A stretch of 64,000 bases of DNA from Xenorhabdus poinarii G6 (GCF_000968175.1 NZ_FO704551.1:1178001-1242000); one strand, 5' to 3'; positions 38,475 through 51,036 are shown, counted from the stretch's first letter. Made by a program: numbers and translations. Notes: a model not told the origin generated them from the sequence alone.

Positions 38475-39835
38475 CAACGCATTCAGGAGTGAAAGACATT
38501 ATCCGCACTGCGGAAACGCATCCCCTGACATGGCGGTTGCGTGATGATCGACAACCCGTCTGGTTGGATGAGTACTTAAGCCGAAATGGTTACAAGGGCG
38601 CCGAAAAAGCACTGAAGGGCATGGCGCCTGATGACATTACCACCCTGGTTAAAGAGGCTGGTCTAAAAGGGCGTGGGGGGGCCGGGTTTTCAACCGGCTT
38701 GAAATGGAGCCTGATGCCAAAAGACGAAAGCATGAATATCCGTTACTTACTGTGTAATGCGGATGAGATGGAACCGGGAACTTACAAAGACCGCTTGTTG
38801 ATGGAGCAACTGCCTCATTTGTTAGTGGAAGGGATGTTGATCAGTGCTTTTGCGCTGAAGGCCTATCGTGGCTACATCTTCCTGCGTGGTGAATATATTG
38901 AAGCTGCGGTTCATTTACGCAGAGCAATTGAAGAAGCAAAAGCGGCGGGGCTACTTGGCAAGAATATTTTGGGCAGTGGTTTTGATTTTGAACTGTTTGT
39001 TCATACTGGTGCGGGTCGTTATATCTGTGGTGAAGAAACCGCACTGATAAATTCCCTTGAAGGGCGCCGGGCAAATCCACGATCAAAACCCCCCTTTCCG
39101 GCGACTTCTGGTGTATGGGGTAAACCAACGTGCGTCAACAACGTTGAAACGTTGTGCAACGTTCCGGCAATCCTCGAACATGGAAAAGCGTGGTATATCG
39201 GCTTGAGTGAAGGCAAAAGTCAAGATGCCGGTACGAAGCTGATGGGGTTTTCTGGCCGGGTAAAAAACCCGGGTGTTTGGGAACTCCCTTTTGGTACGAC
39301 AGCCCGTGAAATTCTTGAAGATTATGCGGGTGGAATGCGTGATGGCCTGAAATTCAAAGCCTGGCAACCCGGCGGCGCCGGCACGGATTTCCTGACCGCC
39401 GACCATTTGGATCTGCCGATGGATTTTGCGCATATTGCCAAAGCGGGTAGTCGCTTGGGAACCGCACTGGCCATGGCGGTGGATCATGAAATTAATATGG
39501 TTTCCCTGACCCGCAATCTTGAAGAATTCTTCGCGCGTGAATCCTGTGGCTGGTGTACACCCTGTCGTGATGGCTTACCGTGGAGCGTCAAAATCCTCCG
39601 CGCGATTGAGGACGGTAAAGGCCAGACTGGTGATATCGAAACGTTAGAACAACTCTGCCGTTTCCTCGGCCCCGGTAAGACTTTTTGTGCTCATGCTCCC
39701 GGTGCTGTAGAGCCTTTGCAGAGTGCGATCAAATACTTCCGCGAAGAGTTTGAGGCAGGAATTGTGACTAAAGACTATGGCAATACCAGGCTGATTACGG
39801 GTATTCAACCAAATTTACTTAACCAGCGCTGGTAA
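38471..39835 (+). CDS. nuoF: NADH-quinone oxidoreductase subunit F
   Basis: A 454-residue NADH-binding subunit carrying FMN and the N3 [4Fe-4S] cluster. [16 protein letters not shown] is the FMN/NADH glycine-rich motif; [19 protein letters not shown] is the NADH site; the cluster ligands are in [12 protein letters not shown] and [10 protein letters not shown]. The ATG overlaps the nuoE stop (ATGA at 38471-38474), suggesting coupled translation. Confidence 0.97.
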   Translation: MTTHSGVKDIIRTAETHPLTWRLRDDRQPVWLDEYLSRNGYKGAEKALKGMAPDDITTLVKEAGLKGRGGAGFSTGLKWSLMPKDESMNIRYLLCNADEMEPGTYKDRLLMEQLPHLLVEGMLISAFALKAYRGYIFLRGEYIEAAVHLRRAIEEAKAAGLLGKNILGSGFDFELFVHTGAGRYICGEETALINSLEGRRANPRSKPPFPATSGVWGKPTCVNNVETLCNVPAILEHGKAWYIGLSEGKSQDAGTKLMGFSGRVKNPGVWELPFGTTAREILEDYAGGMRDGLKFKAWQPGGAGTDFLTADHLDLPMDFAHIAKAGSRLGTALAMAVDHEINMVSLTRNLEEFFARESCGWCTPCRDGLPWSVKILRAIEDGKGQTGDIETLEQLCRFLGPGKTFCAHAPGAVEPLQSAIKYFREEFEAGIVTKDYGNTRLITGIQPNLLNQRW

Positions 39836-39952
39836 GGCTTGTTTGCGTCCTGAGTTTGTGAACCGGTTTTGATAAATCGTTTGCAAAAACAGGGTGAAAG
39901 CAAAATTTTGATTAACGCCTGCCACGGCAGGCCATTGGGAAGCATGCTGACT

Positions 39953-42676
39953 ATGGCAACGATACATGTAGACGGCAAAGAATATGACGTAAACGGGGCT
40001 GATAACCTGTTGCAAGCCTGCCTCTCACTGGGGCTTGATATACCTTATTTTTGCTGGCATCCGGCGCTGGGAAGCGTTGGCGCTTGCCGCCAGTGTGCGG
40101 TCAAGCAATATCAGAACGCAGAAGATACACGTGGTCGCCTGGTGATGTCTTGTATGACACCGGCGGCAGATGGCACGTATATCTCCATTGATGATGAAGA
40201 GGCCAAACAGTTCCGTGCGAGTGTCGTGGAATGGCTGATGACCAACCACCCTCACGATTGTCCGGTTTGTGAGGAGGGCGGAAACTGCCATTTGCAGGAT
40301 ATGACGGTAATGACCGGGCATTCATTCCGCAAATACCGTTTTACTAAACGTACTCATCAGAATCAGGCACTGGGTCCCTTTATTGCTCATGAAATGAACC
40401 GCTGTATCGCTTGTTACCGGTGTGTTCGCTACTACAAAGATTATGCGGATGGCACGGATTTTGGCGTTTATGGTGCGCATGACAACGTCTATTTTGGTCG
40501 CCCTGAAAGTGGCACATTAGAAAGTGAATTCGCCGGCAATCTGGTTGAAATCTGTCCGACCGGGGTGTTTACCGACAAAACACATTCAGAACGTTATAAC
40601 CGTAAATGGGACATGCAGTTTGCCCCAAGTATCTGTCAGCAGTGTAGTATCGGTTGTAATACCAGCCCCGGCGAGCGTTACGGTGAATTGCGCCGCATCG
40701 AAAACCGTTACAACGGGACGATCAACCACTACTTTATGTGTGACCGTGGGCGGTTTGGGTATGGTTATGTTAACCGTGATGACCGTCCTCGCAAGCCACA
40801 ACAATTACGCGGTGATCAGTGGATTTCACTGAATGCCGAGCAAGTGATGCAAGGGGGCGCCGATATTTTGCGGCAGGCGAAAAATACCATTGGTATCGGT
40901 TCACCGCGTGCCAGCATTGAAAGTAATTTTGCTTTGCGGGAATTGGTCGGTGCGCAAAACTTCTACAGTGGCATTTCAGCAGAAGAGCAACACCGCCTTG
41001 ATATGATGTTGGAAATTCTCCAGCAAGGCGGCGTTTATACCCCCGCCTTGCGTGAAATTGAAGATTACGATGCGGTATTGATTTTAGGCGAAGATCTGAC
41101 GCAAACCGCTGCCCGAATGGCATTATCTGTCCGTCAGGCAGTGAAAGGCAAAGCACGTGAAATGGCGGCAGCCCAAAAAGTGGCTGACTGGCAAATTGCG
41201 GCGATTATGAATATCGGCCAGCGTGCCAAGTATCCTCTGTTCTTAACCAGCGTCGATGAAACGCGTCTGGATGATATCGCCGCCTGGAGTTACCATGCTC
41301 CAGTTGATGATCAGGCACGGTTGGGCTTTGCGATTGCTCATACCCTAAATAGTATCGCACCTGCCGTCGATGATTTGCCGGATGAATTGAAATCGAAAGC
41401 CGAAATCATTGCACAAGCGCTGCGCGATGCAAAAAAACCATTGATTATCAGTGGGAGCAATCCGGGGAGTGATACGTTGATTCAGGCTGCGGCGAATATT
41501 GCCTGGGCATTGAAAGATAAGGGCGCCCATGTCGGCCTTTCTTATGTTGCTGCGTATGCCAATAGCCTGGGGCTGGCGATGATGGAAGCGCAGCCATTGG
41601 ATGCGGCTTTGCAACGCATTGCCAAAGGAAATTCAGATACCGTTATTGTGGTGGAAAATGATCTTTATCGGCATGCGCCAGCTGATAAAATTGACCGCGC
41701 CTTAGATAACCTGAAAAACCTGATTGTTGTTGATCATCAACGCACGGCGATTATGGACAAGGCCAATTTGATTTTGTCAGCGTCCAGTTTTGCTGAAAGT
41801 GATGGGACGTTGGTCAATCAGGAAGGTCGTGCCCAACGCTATTTCCAAGTTTATGAACCGGCATTTTATGACAAATCCATCGTGATGTTAGAAAGCTGGC
41901 GTTGGATGCATTCGCTGTATACCACCTATACACAATGTCAGACTGACTGGACGCAACTTGATCATGTTATCAACGCGTGTGTCAAAGCCATGCCGCAATT
42001 TAAAGATATCGTGAATGCCGCACCTGATGCGACCTTCCGCATTCGTGGGCAAAAACTGGCTCGTTCACCTCACCGCTATAGCGGTCGTACCGCGATGCTG
42101 GCCGATGTCAGTGTCCATGAGCAACGCCAACCGCAGGATATTGACACAGCCTTTGCCTTCTCAATGGAAGGAAACAACAGTCCATATGCGCCACGTCAGC
42201 AAATACCGTTTGCATGGGCGCCGGGCTGGAACTCACCACAGGCGTGGAATAAATTCCAGGCAGAAGTCGGCGGCAAACTGCGTTTCGGTGATCCGGGGGT
42301 TCGTTTGATTGAAACGGTTGATGGCGGCTTAAACTATTTTGACGCTATTCCTGCTCCATTCACAGCACAGCAGGGGCAATGGCGTGTTGCGCCTTATTTC
42401 CATTTGTTCGGCAGTGATGAACTGTCGCAACGTTCTGAGGTAATACAAGAACGTATGCCTGAGCCGTATGTCATGATTAATCATCACGATGCGGAACATT
42501 TGAACGTGAAGGAAGGCGCGATGATGACCTTCGATTGTGAAGGGCAGCAATTGCGTTTGACCGTGCGTCTGAGTGGTAATCTGGCTCAAGGGCAGATTGG
42601 TTTGCCATTGGGCATGCCGGGCATTCCGCCGGTTTTGGCAGGTAAATCAGTCAATAACCTACGGGAGGTTGCATAA
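39953..42676 (+). CDS. nuoG: NADH-quinone oxidoreductase subunit G
   Basis: A 907-residue iron-sulfur subunit of the NADH module. The N-terminal ferredoxin domain binds N1b ([20 protein letters not shown]). It is followed by the His-Cys3 site [17 protein letters not shown] (N5), [13 protein letters not shown] plus CPTGVF (N4), and [19 protein letters not shown] for the off-path N7 cluster found in E. coli-type enzymes. The rest is a molybdopterin oxidoreductase-like fold without cofactor. The start [13 protein letters not shown] (39953) agrees with the family, with GGGAAG ten bases upstream; MLT three codons earlier (39944) is the alternative. It overlaps nuoH (TAATG). Confidence 0.96.
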   Translation: MATIHVDGKEYDVNGADNLLQACLSLGLDIPYFCWHPALGSVGACRQCAVKQYQNAEDTRGRLVMSCMTPAADGTYISIDDEEAKQFRASVVEWLMTNHPHDCPVCEEGGNCHLQDMTVMTGHSFRKYRFTKRTHQNQALGPFIAHEMNRCIACYRCVRYYKDYADGTDFGVYGAHDNVYFGRPESGTLESEFAGNLVEICPTGVFTDKTHSERYNRKWDMQFAPSICQQCSIGCNTSPGERYGELRRIENRYNGTINHYFMCDRGRFGYGYVNRDDRPRKPQQLRGDQWISLNAEQVMQGGADILRQAKNTIGIGSPRASIESNFALRELVGAQNFYSGISAEEQHRLDMMLEILQQGGVYTPALREIEDYDAVLILGEDLTQTAARMALSVRQAVKGKAREMAAAQKVADWQIAAIMNIGQRAKYPLFLTSVDETRLDDIAAWSYHAPVDDQARLGFAIAHTLNSIAPAVDDLPDELKSKAEIIAQALRDAKKPLIISGSNPGSDTLIQAAANIAWALKDKGAHVGLSYVAAYANSLGLAMMEAQPLDAALQRIAKGNSDTVIVVENDLYRHAPADKIDRALDNLKNLIVVDHQRTAIMDKANLILSASSFAESDGTLVNQEGRAQRYFQVYEPAFYDKSIVMLESWRWMHSLYTTYTQCQTDWTQLDHVINACVKAMPQFKDIVNAAPDATFRIRGQKLARSPHRYSGRTAMLADVSVHEQRQPQDIDTAFAFSMEGNNSPYAPRQQIPFAWAPGWNSPQAWNKFQAEVGGKLRFGDPGVRLIETVDGGLNYFDAIPAPFTAQQGQWRVAPYFHLFGSDELSQRSEVIQERMPEPYVMINHHDAEHLNVKEGAMMTFDCEGQQLRLTVRLSGNLAQGQIGLPLGMPGIPPVLAGKSVNNLREVA

Positions 42677-43653
42677 TGGGTTGGTTGACTCCCGATGTGA
42701 TTGACATTCTGATCGCTGTTCTGAAGTCGGCGGTCATTCTGCTGGTTGTGGTGATCTGCGGGGCATTTATGAGCTTCTTTGAACGCCGCATTCTTGGACT
42801 GTTTCAGAACCGTTACGGGCCAAACCGTGTGGGTTGGGGCGGTTCATTACAGCTTGTCGCAGACATGATCAAAATGTTCTTTAAAGAAGATTGGGCTCCC
42901 CGTTTTTCTGATCGCGCTATTTTCACGTTGGCGCCTGTCATTGCATTCTGTTCACTGCTTCTGGCATTTGCCATTGTCCCTGTAAGCCCGACCTGGATGG
43001 TGGCAGACCTGAACATCGGCATCTTATTCTTCATGATGATGGCGGGATTGGCGGTTTACGCGGTGCTGTTTGCTGGCTGGGCGAGTAACAACAAATATTC
43101 CCTGTTGGGCGCAATGCGCGCATCAGCACAGACACTGAGTTATGAAGTGTTTCTCGGTCTGTCCATGATGGGCGTTGTGGCGCAGGCCGATTCCTTTAAC
43201 CTGGTGGATATTGTCAATTCACAGCAGCATGTGTGGAACATTATTCCCCAATTCTTTGGATTCCTGACGTTTGCCATTGCGGGGGTTGCCGTGTGTCACC
43301 GCCATCCTTTTGACCAGCCGGAAGCAGAGCAGGAATTGGCCGACGGCTATCACATAGAATATTCCGGTATGAAATTCGGTCTGTTTTTTGTGGGGGAATA
43401 TATCGCGATTGTGACGATCTCCGCGTTAATCGTCACGCTGTTCTTTGGTGGCTGGAATGGGCCTCTCTTGCCGCCGTTCATCTGGTTTGCATTGAAAACG
43501 GCATTTTTCATGATGATGTTCATCTTAATCCGCGCTTCATTACCACGTCCTCGTTATGACCAGGTGATGTCGTTTGGCTGGAAAGTCTGTCTGCCGTTAA
43601 CGTTACTGAATATGCTGGCGACTGCCGCCGTGATTTTATACAACGCGCAATAA
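42676..43653 (+). CDS. nuoH: NADH-quinone oxidoreductase subunit H
   Basis: A 325-residue ND1-type membrane subunit that joins the peripheral and membrane arms and forms part of the quinone tunnel. About eight helices are predicted. [21 protein letters not shown] and the loop [20 protein letters not shown], rich in acidic residues coupling quinone reduction to proton movement, are conserved. Same length as in E. coli. Confidence 0.97.
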   Translation: MGWLTPDVIDILIAVLKSAVILLVVVICGAFMSFFERRILGLFQNRYGPNRVGWGGSLQLVADMIKMFFKEDWAPRFSDRAIFTLAPVIAFCSLLLAFAIVPVSPTWMVADLNIGILFFMMMAGLAVYAVLFAGWASNNKYSLLGAMRASAQTLSYEVFLGLSMMGVVAQADSFNLVDIVNSQQHVWNIIPQFFGFLTFAIAGVAVCHRHPFDQPEAEQELADGYHIEYSGMKFGLFFVGEYIAIVTISALIVTLFFGGWNGPLLPPFIWFALKTAFFMMMFILIRASLPRPRYDQVMSFGWKVCLPLTLLNMLATAAVILYNAQ

Positions 43654-43671
43654 TAAAGGGGTGATTGAACC

Positions 43672-44214
43672 ATGACATTGAAAGAGTTAGTGGTCGGTTT
43701 CGCCACCCAGGTACGCAGTATTTGGATGATAGGGCTTCATGCCTTCCATAAACGCGAAACAAAAATGTATCCGGAAGAGCCGGTTTATCTGCCGCCCCGT
43801 TACCGTGGGCGCATCGTTCTGACGCGTGATCCTGACGGTGAGGAGCGTTGTGTTGCGTGTAACTTGTGTGCCGCAGTCTGCCCGGTGGGATGTATCTCAC
43901 TGCAAAAAGCGGAGCATAAAGATGGTCGTTGGTATCCTGAATTCTTCCGCGTTAATTTCTCGCGTTGTATTTTCTGTGGCCTGTGTGAAGAAGCCTGCCC
44001 AACGACCGCTATTCAGTTGACGCCCGATTTTGAACTGGGTGAATTCAAACGTCAGGATCTGGTGTACGAGAAAGAAGATTTGCTGATTTCGGGGCCGGGT
44101 AAATACCCTGATTATAACTTTTATCGTAAGACAGGTATGGCGATTGACGGCAAAGATAAGGGTGAAGCCGACAATGAAGCCAAGCCTATCGACGTTAAAA
44201 GCTTGTTGCCGTAA
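43672..44214 (+). CDS. nuoI: NADH-quinone oxidoreductase subunit I
   Basis: A 180-residue ferredoxin-like subunit with two [4Fe-4S] clusters (N6a, N6b). The two classic motifs [15 protein letters not shown] and [15 protein letters not shown] lie at about residues 60-74 and 99-113. Length equals that of E. coli NuoI. Confidence 0.98.
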   Translation: MTLKELVVGFATQVRSIWMIGLHAFHKRETKMYPEEPVYLPPRYRGRIVLTRDPDGEERCVACNLCAAVCPVGCISLQKAEHKDGRWYPEFFRVNFSRCIFCGLCEEACPTTAIQLTPDFELGEFKRQDLVYEKEDLLISGPGKYPDYNFYRKTGMAIDGKDKGEADNEAKPIDVKSLLP

Positions 44215-44226
44215 GGAGCGATATTC

Positions 44227-44763
44227 ATGGAATTTACGTTTTATGTCGCCGGGCTGGTTGCCATCCTCGCCACACTCAGGGTCATCACTCACACTAATCC
44301 GGTACATGCGCTGTTGTATCTGATTATCTCCTTATTGGCACTGTCCGTCGTATTTTTTTCGATGGGGGCCTATTTTGCCGGTGCTTTGGAGATCATCGTT
44401 TATGCCGGTGCAATCATGGTGTTGTTCGTTTTCGTTGTGATGATGCTGAATTTAGGCAAATCGGTTGTTGAGCAGGAACGGCAGTGGTTACAGCCTCGAA
44501 CCTGGATTGGCCCGTCACTCTTGTCGATTGTGCTGTTGGCTGTCTTGGCTTATGCCATCAGCACATTGTCAACGACATCGACGGGGATCAGTGGTGAAGT
44601 GGTCAGTGCGAAAGACGTGGGCATCAGTTTATTCGGTTCTTATGTACTCGCGGTTGAACTGGCCTCTTTACTGCTGTTGGCGGGATTGGTTGTGGCTTTC
44701 CACATTGGCCGTGAAAATCGACAAGGTGAAGTGATCAGCAATCGTGCGGAGGAACAATCATGA
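44227..44763 (+). CDS. nuoJ: NADH-quinone oxidoreductase subunit J
   Basis: A 178-residue ND6-type membrane subunit with five predicted helices. TM3 with [25 protein letters not shown] split around its conserved Glu and Tyr contains the pi-bulge region important for coupling. Its stop overlaps the nuoK start (ATGA at 44760-44763). Confidence 0.96.
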   Translation: MEFTFYVAGLVAILATLRVITHTNPVHALLYLIISLLALSVVFFSMGAYFAGALEIIVYAGAIMVLFVFVVMMLNLGKSVVEQERQWLQPRTWIGPSLLSIVLLAVLAYAISTLSTTSTGISGEVVSAKDVGISLFGSYVLAVELASLLLLAGLVVAFHIGRENRQGEVISNRAEEQS

Positions 44764-45062
44764 TAGCGTTACACCACGGGCTTCTTCTGGCGGCTATTCT
44801 ATTTACGTTGGGCTTCACCTGCCTGATTATCCGCCGCAATCTGTTATTCATGCTGATCGGGCTGGAAATTATGATCAATGCCTCAGCGTTGGCGTTTGTC
44901 GTTGCCGGCAGTTACTGGCTCCAGCCTGATGGTCAGGTAATGTATATTCTGGCCATTACTCTGGCAGCCGCCGAGGCGAGTATCGGTTTGGCACTGTTGC
45001 TACAGTTGCACCGTCGTCGCCAGAACCTGAATATTGATACAGTCAGTGAGATGCGCGGATGA
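44760..45062 (+). CDS. nuoK: NADH-quinone oxidoreductase subunit K
   Basis: A 100-residue ND4L-type subunit with three helices. The two membrane glutamates used in proton translocation are visible in [13 protein letters not shown] and [12 protein letters not shown]. It overlaps nuoJ at its start and nuoL at its end, each by ATGA. Confidence 0.97.
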   Translation: MIALHHGLLLAAILFTLGFTCLIIRRNLLFMLIGLEIMINASALAFVVAGSYWLQPDGQVMYILAITLAAAEASIGLALLLQLHRRRQNLNIDTVSEMRG

Positions 45063-46903
45063 ACTTACTCTATTTAACAATTCTGTTGCCACTGCTGGGC
45101 TTTTTACTCTTGGCATTTTCCCGTGGCCGCTGGTCTGAAAATTGGTCAGCCACTATCGGGATTAGTGCTGTTGGTCTGGCAGCATTGGTCACATTCGGGG
45201 TAGCGATTGAATTCCTGGCTCAGAATGGAGCCGGGGGGCGGGTTTACAGCCAAACATTGTGGCACTGGATGGCGGTGGATAATTTTAGTATCCCGGTTAA
45301 TCTGGTTCTGGACGGGCTGTCACTGACGATGCTGAGTGTTGTCACCGGCGTTGGTTTTCTGATCCACATTTATGCCTCCTGGTATATGCGGGGTGAAGAA
45401 GGATATTCCCGTTTCTTCGCCTACACCAACTTATTTATCGCCAGCATGGTGGTATTGGTACTGGCAGATAATATGCTGCTGATGTACCTCGGTTGGGAAG
45501 GTGTTGGTCTGTGCAGTTACCTGTTGATCGGTTTCTACTATAAGACGCCTGCCAATGGTGCCGCCGCCATGAAAGCCTTCATTGTGACCCGTGTCGGGGA
45601 CGTATTCCTTGCCATCGGCATGTTTATCCTTTACGACCAGTTTGGGACGTTAAGTTTCCGTGAACTGGCGGTATTGGTGCCACAACATATTGAGGCAGGT
45701 TCGACGGCTATCACATGGGCAACCTTGATGATTCTGGGGGGCGCTGTCGGTAAATCAGCGCAGTTACCATTGCAAACCTGGCTGGCGGATGCGATGGCAG
45801 GCCCAACGCCGGTTTCTGCCCTGATCCATGCGGCGACGATGGTGACAGCCGGTGTTTATCTGATTGCCCGCAGCCATGTGTTGTTTCTGATGGCACCGGA
45901 TATTTTGCATTTGGTCGGTATTATTGGTGCGGTGACCTTACTGTTAGCGGGTTTTGCGGCATTGGTACAGACCGATATCAAACGTGTGCTGGCTTATTCC
46001 ACCATGAGCCAGATTGGTTACATGTTTCTGGCGCTCGGCGTACAAGCATGGGATGCCGCTATCTTCCACCTGATGACGCATGCGTTTTTCAAAGCATTAT
46101 TATTCCTGGCTTCGGGTTCGGTGATTCTGGCCTGCCATCATGAGCAGAACATCTTCAAAATGGGCGGTCTGAGCAAGCGTATCCCATTTGTTTATCTCTG
46201 CTTCCTGGTCGGGGGGGCGGCGTTGTCGGCATTACCATTACTGACCGCGGGTTTCTACAGTAAAGATGAAATTCTGTGGGGCGCATTGGCAAATGGCCAT
46301 ATTAACCTGATGCTGGCAGGGTTGGTTGGTGCATTGATGACCTCACTGTATACCTTCCGCATGATCTTTATCGTGTTCCATGGGGAAGCTCAGACCAACG
46401 CGCATCCCGTCAAAGGGATTACCCATACTTTGCCATTGTTAGTCCTGCTGGTGCTGTCCACTGTTGTGGGGGCACAGATTGTGCCACCTCTGATGGGCGT
46501 TCTGCCTGAAAACACGACCGGGCATGATGGCAAAATGACACTGGAAATCGTTTCTGGTGTGGTTGCTGTGGCCGGTATCTTGCTGGCGGCAGCCCTGTAT
46601 CTGGGTAAACGGAATGTCGTCAATGCGACGGCAAATAGCGCAGCGGGGCGTTTCTTTTCCACCTGGTGGTTTCATGCCTGGGGATTTGATGCGCTGTATG
46701 ACTGGGTATTTGTGAAGCCATTCAAAGGCATCTCCCGTCTGTTGCAACATGATCCTTTGAATTCACTGATGAACATTCCAGCCATATTGTCGAGTTGGGG
46801 CAATAAGGGGCTTCGTTGGAGTGAGAACGGACAAGTCCGTTGGTACGCTACCTCTTTGGGGTTGGGGGCAGTGCTGGTTTTAGCGCTGCTGCTTTTGGTT
46901 TAA
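45059..46903 (+). CDS. nuoL: NADH-quinone oxidoreductase subunit L
   Basis: A 614-residue antiporter-like proton-pumping subunit (ND5). [20 protein letters not shown] has the key glutamate of TM5; [26 protein letters not shown] carries the broken-helix lysine and TM8 residues; the long lateral helix lies in the last ~100 residues ([15 protein letters not shown]). Length agrees with E. coli NuoL (613). Confidence 0.97.
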   Translation: MNLLYLTILLPLLGFLLLAFSRGRWSENWSATIGISAVGLAALVTFGVAIEFLAQNGAGGRVYSQTLWHWMAVDNFSIPVNLVLDGLSLTMLSVVTGVGFLIHIYASWYMRGEEGYSRFFAYTNLFIASMVVLVLADNMLLMYLGWEGVGLCSYLLIGFYYKTPANGAAAMKAFIVTRVGDVFLAIGMFILYDQFGTLSFRELAVLVPQHIEAGSTAITWATLMILGGAVGKSAQLPLQTWLADAMAGPTPVSALIHAATMVTAGVYLIARSHVLFLMAPDILHLVGIIGAVTLLLAGFAALVQTDIKRVLAYSTMSQIGYMFLALGVQAWDAAIFHLMTHAFFKALLFLASGSVILACHHEQNIFKMGGLSKRIPFVYLCFLVGGAALSALPLLTAGFYSKDEILWGALANGHINLMLAGLVGALMTSLYTFRMIFIVFHGEAQTNAHPVKGITHTLPLLVLLVLSTVVGAQIVPPLMGVLPENTTGHDGKMTLEIVSGVVAVAGILLAAALYLGKRNVVNATANSAAGRFFSTWWFHAWGFDALYDWVFVKPFKGISRLLQHDPLNSLMNIPAILSSWGNKGLRWSENGQVRWYATSLGLGAVLVLALLLLV

Positions 46904-46922
46904 TTAAGGGACACATTGCGCC

Positions 46923-48443
46923 ATGCTACTACCTTGGCTAATTCTTCTGCCCTTCATCGGGGGTCTGCTGTGCTGGCAGGCAGAGCGCTTCGGCACTCGT
47001 ATGCCGCGTTGGATAGCGCTTCTGGCAATGGGACTGACACTACTACTCTCTCTGCAACTGTGGTGGCAGGGAGGGTATACACTCACCAATCCACAAGGGG
47101 TTCCGCAGTGGCAATCGGAATTTCTGCTTCCGTGGATCCCCCGTTTTGGTATTAGCATCCATCTGGCATTGGATGGTTTATCCTTGCTGATGGTTGTGCT
47201 GACGGCATTACTGGGTTTAATGGCGATCCTCTGTTCGTGGAATGAAAATCAACCCTATCAGGGGTTCTTCCATCTGAACTTATTGTGGATATTGGGTGGG
47301 GTGATGGGGGTTTTCCTTGCCATTGACCTGTTCTTATTCTTCTTCTTCTGGGAAGTGATGCTGGTACCGATGTATTTCCTGATTGCACTGTGGGGACACA
47401 GAGGCTCGGAAGGTAAAACCCGTATCACGGCGGCAACGAAATTCTTCATCTATACCCAAGCCAGTGGGTTGGTGATGCTAATTTCGATTCTGGCACTGGC
47501 CTTCATTCATCATGATGCCACGGGGGAATGGACATTCAGCTATGAAAAACTGTTGCATACACCGATGTCATATTCCCTTCAATACTTGCTGATGCTCGGA
47601 TTTTTCATTGCATTTGCCGTGAAAATGCCGGTCGTGCCGTTACACGGCTGGTTGCCTGATGCGCATAGTCAAGCGCCCACGGCAGGTTCCGTTGACCTTG
47701 CTGGTATTTTGCTGAAAACAGCAGCATATGGCTTGTTGCGTTTCAGTTTACCGCTGTTTCCGCAAGCGTCTGCGGCATTTGCGCCGATTGCCATGTGGCT
47801 GGGGGTCATTGGTATTTTTTACGGTGCGTGGATGGCATTCAGTCAGACGGATATCAAACGTCTGATTGCTTATACCAGTGTTTCCCACATGGGCTTTGTG
47901 CTGATTGCTATTTATACGGGGAGCCAATTGGCCTATCAGGGGGCAGTGATTCAGATGATTGCCCATGGTCTGTCAGCCGCCGGGTTGTTCATTCTGTGTG
48001 GTCAGTTATATGAACGTCTGCATACCAGAGATATGCGTCAAATGGGCGGATTGTGGGGAAGAATTCAACTTTTGCCTGCGATATCCCTCTTTTTCGCGGT
48101 AGCGACATTGGGGATGCCGGGAACCGGTAACTTTGTGGGTGAATTTATGATCCTGTTCGGCAGTTTCAGTCAATTTACCCTGATTACGACGGTTTCTGTG
48201 TTCGGTTTAGTTTTTGCCTCCGTTTATGCACTGTATTTGATGCAGCAGGCTTATTACGGTACGCCGAAAACGGATAAACCCTTACAGCGGATGGATGTGC
48301 GTGAAATTTCCATTTTGCTGCTGTTGGTCGTTTTGTTGGTGCTGCTGGGGGTTTACCCACAACCAATTCTTGATACGTCAGCCGCAGCGATGAGTCACAT
48401 CCAGAATGGGTATTCAGCTTCACTTTTAACGACAAGGCCGTAA
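46923..48443 (+). CDS. nuoM: NADH-quinone oxidoreductase subunit M
   Basis: A 506-residue antiporter-like subunit (ND4). FFFWEVMLVPMYFLIALWGH contains the essential TM5 glutamate, and FAVKMPVVPLHGWLPDAHSQAPTAGSV the TM7 lysine and following loop. About 14 helices. It starts 19 bp after nuoL. Confidence 0.97.
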   Translation: MLLPWLILLPFIGGLLCWQAERFGTRMPRWIALLAMGLTLLLSLQLWWQGGYTLTNPQGVPQWQSEFLLPWIPRFGISIHLALDGLSLLMVVLTALLGLMAILCSWNENQPYQGFFHLNLLWILGGVMGVFLAIDLFLFFFFWEVMLVPMYFLIALWGHRGSEGKTRITAATKFFIYTQASGLVMLISILALAFIHHDATGEWTFSYEKLLHTPMSYSLQYLLMLGFFIAFAVKMPVVPLHGWLPDAHSQAPTAGSVDLAGILLKTAAYGLLRFSLPLFPQASAAFAPIAMWLGVIGIFYGAWMAFSQTDIKRLIAYTSVSHMGFVLIAIYTGSQLAYQGAVIQMIAHGLSAAGLFILCGQLYERLHTRDMRQMGGLWGRIQLLPAISLFFAVATLGMPGTGNFVGEFMILFGSFSQFTLITTVSVFGLVFASVYALYLMQQAYYGTPKTDKPLQRMDVREISILLLLVVLLVLLGVYPQPILDTSAAAMSHIQNGYSASLLTTRP

Positions 48444-48449
48444 TTCGTT

Positions 48450-49907
48450 ATGACAATAACTACTGAACAATTGATTGCACTGTTGCCGCTATTGATCGTC
48501 GGATTGACGGTGGTGGTTGTGATGCTGTCCATTGCGTGGCGGCGCGATCATTTCACCCATGCTACCCTGACCGTGATTGGTCTAAACTTGGCGCTGTTTT
48601 CGCTCTATTTTGTGGGAGGGCAGGCATCAATGGATGTCACGCCATTGATCCATGTCGATCGCTTTGCCATGTTTTACACCGCCCTTGTGCTGATTGCGAG
48701 CCTTGCAACAACGACATTCGCCTACCCATGGTTGGGGGGGTATCCTGATAACAAAGAAGAATTTTATCTTTTGGTACTGATTGCGGCGGCAGGGGGAATT
48801 CTGCTCTCTTCTGCCAACCATATGGCATCACTGTTTATCGGCATTGAATTAATCACGCTGCCGCTGTTTGGTTTAGTGGGCTATGCGTATCGGCAAAAAC
48901 GTTCGTTAGAAGCAGGCATCAAATATATGCTGTTGTCTGCGGCGGCATCTTCGTTCCTGCTCTTTGGCATTGCCTTGCTGTATGCCGAATCCGGTGATTT
49001 ATCTTTTGCATCATTGGGTGAAAGCCTGAGTGACAGCAAGCTGCATGAACCGTTGGTTCTGGCCGGATTGGGCATGATGCTCGTGGGACTGGGCTTTAAA
49101 CTTTCTCTTGTGCCTTTCCAACTGTGGACACCAGATGTTTATCAGGGGGCACCAGCGCCAGTATCAACTTTTTTGGCGACAGCAAGTAAGGTGGCTATCT
49201 TCGCAGTGGTTATGCGCTTATTCCTTGACGCCCCCGTTGCGGATAGTGCCACGCTGCGGATTGCGCTGACAGTGATCGCTATTGCCTCGATCCTGTTTGG
49301 TAATTTGCTGGCATTAACACAAAGCAATATTAAGCGTCTGCTAGGTTATTCATCCATTGCGCATTTGGGATATTTGCTGGTGGTGTTGATTGCCATCAAA
49401 GATCACACGTTGGCAGAAGAAACGGCAGGTATCTATCTGGTCGGTTATTTGCTTGCCAGCATTGGGGCGTTTGGTGTCGTCAGCCTGATGTCCAGCCCAT
49501 ACCGAGGGCCGGATGCGGATTCACTGTTCTCATATCGTGGGTTGTTCTGGCATAAACCGATTCTGTCGGCAGTCATGACGATCATGATGTTGTCATTAGC
49601 GGGCATTCCATTAACCTTTGGCTTTATCGGTAAATTCTACGTGATTGCAACTGGTGTTGAAGCAAGATTATGGTGGTTGACTGGTGCGGTTGTGGTGGGC
49701 AGTGCCATCGGCCTTTACTACTACTTGCGTGTGATGGTGAGTTTGTATTTACCGGCACCGAAGACACTGAACCGTGATACGCCCCGTAATTGGGCGTTTA
49801 CGTCGGGGGGGATTGTCGTGCTGCTCTCTGCATTATTAGTCTTGCTTCTGGGGGTTTGGCCACAACCCTTGATTGATATTGTGCAACATGCGAAGCATGT
49901 TTTGTAA
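48450..49907 (+). CDS. nuoN: NADH-quinone oxidoreductase subunit N
   Basis: A 485-residue antiporter-like subunit (ND2), the same length as in E. coli. It has the conserved [19 protein letters not shown] segment, [23 protein letters not shown] with the TM7 lysine, and [16 protein letters not shown] near the C-terminus. It is the last gene of the operon, six bases after nuoM, and is followed by a strong terminator. Confidence 0.97.
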   Translation: MTITTEQLIALLPLLIVGLTVVVVMLSIAWRRDHFTHATLTVIGLNLALFSLYFVGGQASMDVTPLIHVDRFAMFYTALVLIASLATTTFAYPWLGGYPDNKEEFYLLVLIAAAGGILLSSANHMASLFIGIELITLPLFGLVGYAYRQKRSLEAGIKYMLLSAAASSFLLFGIALLYAESGDLSFASLGESLSDSKLHEPLVLAGLGMMLVGLGFKLSLVPFQLWTPDVYQGAPAPVSTFLATASKVAIFAVVMRLFLDAPVADSATLRIALTVIAIASILFGNLLALTQSNIKRLLGYSSIAHLGYLLVVLIAIKDHTLAEETAGIYLVGYLLASIGAFGVVSLMSSPYRGPDADSLFSYRGLFWHKPILSAVMTIMMLSLAGIPLTFGFIGKFYVIATGVEARLWWLTGAVVVGSAIGLYYYLRVMVSLYLPAPKTLNRDTPRNWAFTSGGIVVLLSALLVLLLGVWPQPLIDIVQHAKHVL

Positions 49908-49919
49908 AACAATAACCCA

Positions 49920-49948
49920 AAACCCGATCATGGTTGATCGGGTTTTTT
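49920..49948 (+). terminator. Rho-independent terminator of the nuo operon
   Basis: AAACCCGATCA and TGATCGGGTTT form a perfect 11-bp stem with a 4-base loop, ending in a run of six T, 12 bp after nuoN. Confidence 0.93.
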
Positions 49949-50028
49949 AAATATCAAAACGCAACTTGAATCGTTATGAACTGAAAAAATGGCGAAAGGG
50001 AGTTATACATCTTTTATATTTTCTGTTA

Positions 50029-51036
50029 TTAAATTTCGCGGTGACGGTGATGTTTTTTGGCATCAATAATCCTTTTTTGCACAAATTCTTCTAACGGCAT
50101 TGGGCGATTAAAGTAATATCCTTGCAAATAATCGATAGCATAGTTTTTTAACTGATTAACCTGTTGCTGATCCTCAACGCCTTCAGCCACAATAGCTAAT
50201 TGCAATCGCTGGGCAAGGTCAATAATATTTTCCACAATATGTTTTGAAATAATATCGGTATTCATTTTGCTAACAAAGTTATGGCCTATTTTTACGAAGT
50301 TAACATTAAATTTTTGTAAATAACTATAATTAGAATAACCACTACCAAAGTCATCCAGGGCAATGAATACACCTAATTTGGTCAGTTTATTTAATAAATT
50401 AATGGTGTGCTCATCTGGCTCCAATAACTCCCGTTCGGTTACCTCCAGAATAAGCCTGATAGTTTCTTTTGGAAAAGATTGAATAAAATGCTGACAATCA
50501 TCCACTAAATCAGCATTTCTATAATGTCTGGCACTGATATTAAAATTAACATGGAAAGGAACGGGTAATTGTCCGGCAAATGGCACGAAATAGTCACGTA
50601 CCTGGGTCATTAAGCTATGCGTTAAGGGAATAATGAGATCGGATTTTTCAATTTGTGCAATAAATTGATTTGGTGTTAATAACCCTTGAGTCGGGTGTTG
50701 CCAACGGACAAGGATTTCACCGCCAATAATGTCATGATTTTTGCTACAAATGATGGGCTGTATGTAGGGAATAAATTGATTATTTTTAATGGATTTTTTT
50801 AGTCGATATTCTGGGAGAGTGATAGTTTTGGTGTACTGATAAAAAATCACCGCTGAGATGAGTGTCAGCAACGAGAGTAAAATAGAGATATACGCCAATT
50901 CCTCATTATTCTGGATATTATCTTGATAATTGGAAAATAATCTCCAGGATATCCATCCCGTACCGGCAGTGACGCTGATGAATAACATCACAAACATCCG
51001 ATACAGAGATCGGGATCGTTTCAGACTCAGCCCCAT
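50029..51036 (-). CDS. Membrane-bound EAL-domain c-di-GMP phosphodiesterase
   Basis: A 335-residue protein with two N-terminal membrane helices (about 14-32 and 48-68), only ~15 residues apart, followed by an EAL domain (about 75-330). Most catalytic residues of active EAL enzymes can be placed: E in GGEILVRWQHP (EIL variant of the EAL motif), N in NFNISARHY, E in LEVTERELL, DD in ALDDFGSGYSN, K in VKIGHNFV, E in VAEGVED, Q in LQGYYFNRPMP. The Asp usually found in the KID motif is Gly here. It resembles the EAL half of the CSS-EAL family (PdeB/PdeC type) but lacks the periplasmic CSS domain. The ATG at 51036 has AAGGAG five bases upstream. It sits at the end of the hms/yfiN block. Confidence 0.88.
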   Translation of the reverse strand: MGLSLKRSRSLYRMFVMLFISVTAGTGWISWRLFSNYQDNIQNNEELAYISILLSLLTLISAVIFYQYTKTITLPEYRLKKSIKNNQFIPYIQPIICSKNHDIIGGEILVRWQHPTQGLLTPNQFIAQIEKSDLIIPLTHSLMTQVRDYFVPFAGQLPVPFHVNFNISARHYRNADLVDDCQHFIQSFPKETIRLILEVTERELLEPDEHTINLLNKLTKLGVFIALDDFGSGYSNYSYLQKFNVNFVKIGHNFVSKMNTDIISKHIVENIIDLAQRLQLAIVAEGVEDQQQVNQLKNYAIDYLQGYYFNRPMPLEEFVQKRIIDAKKHHRHREI

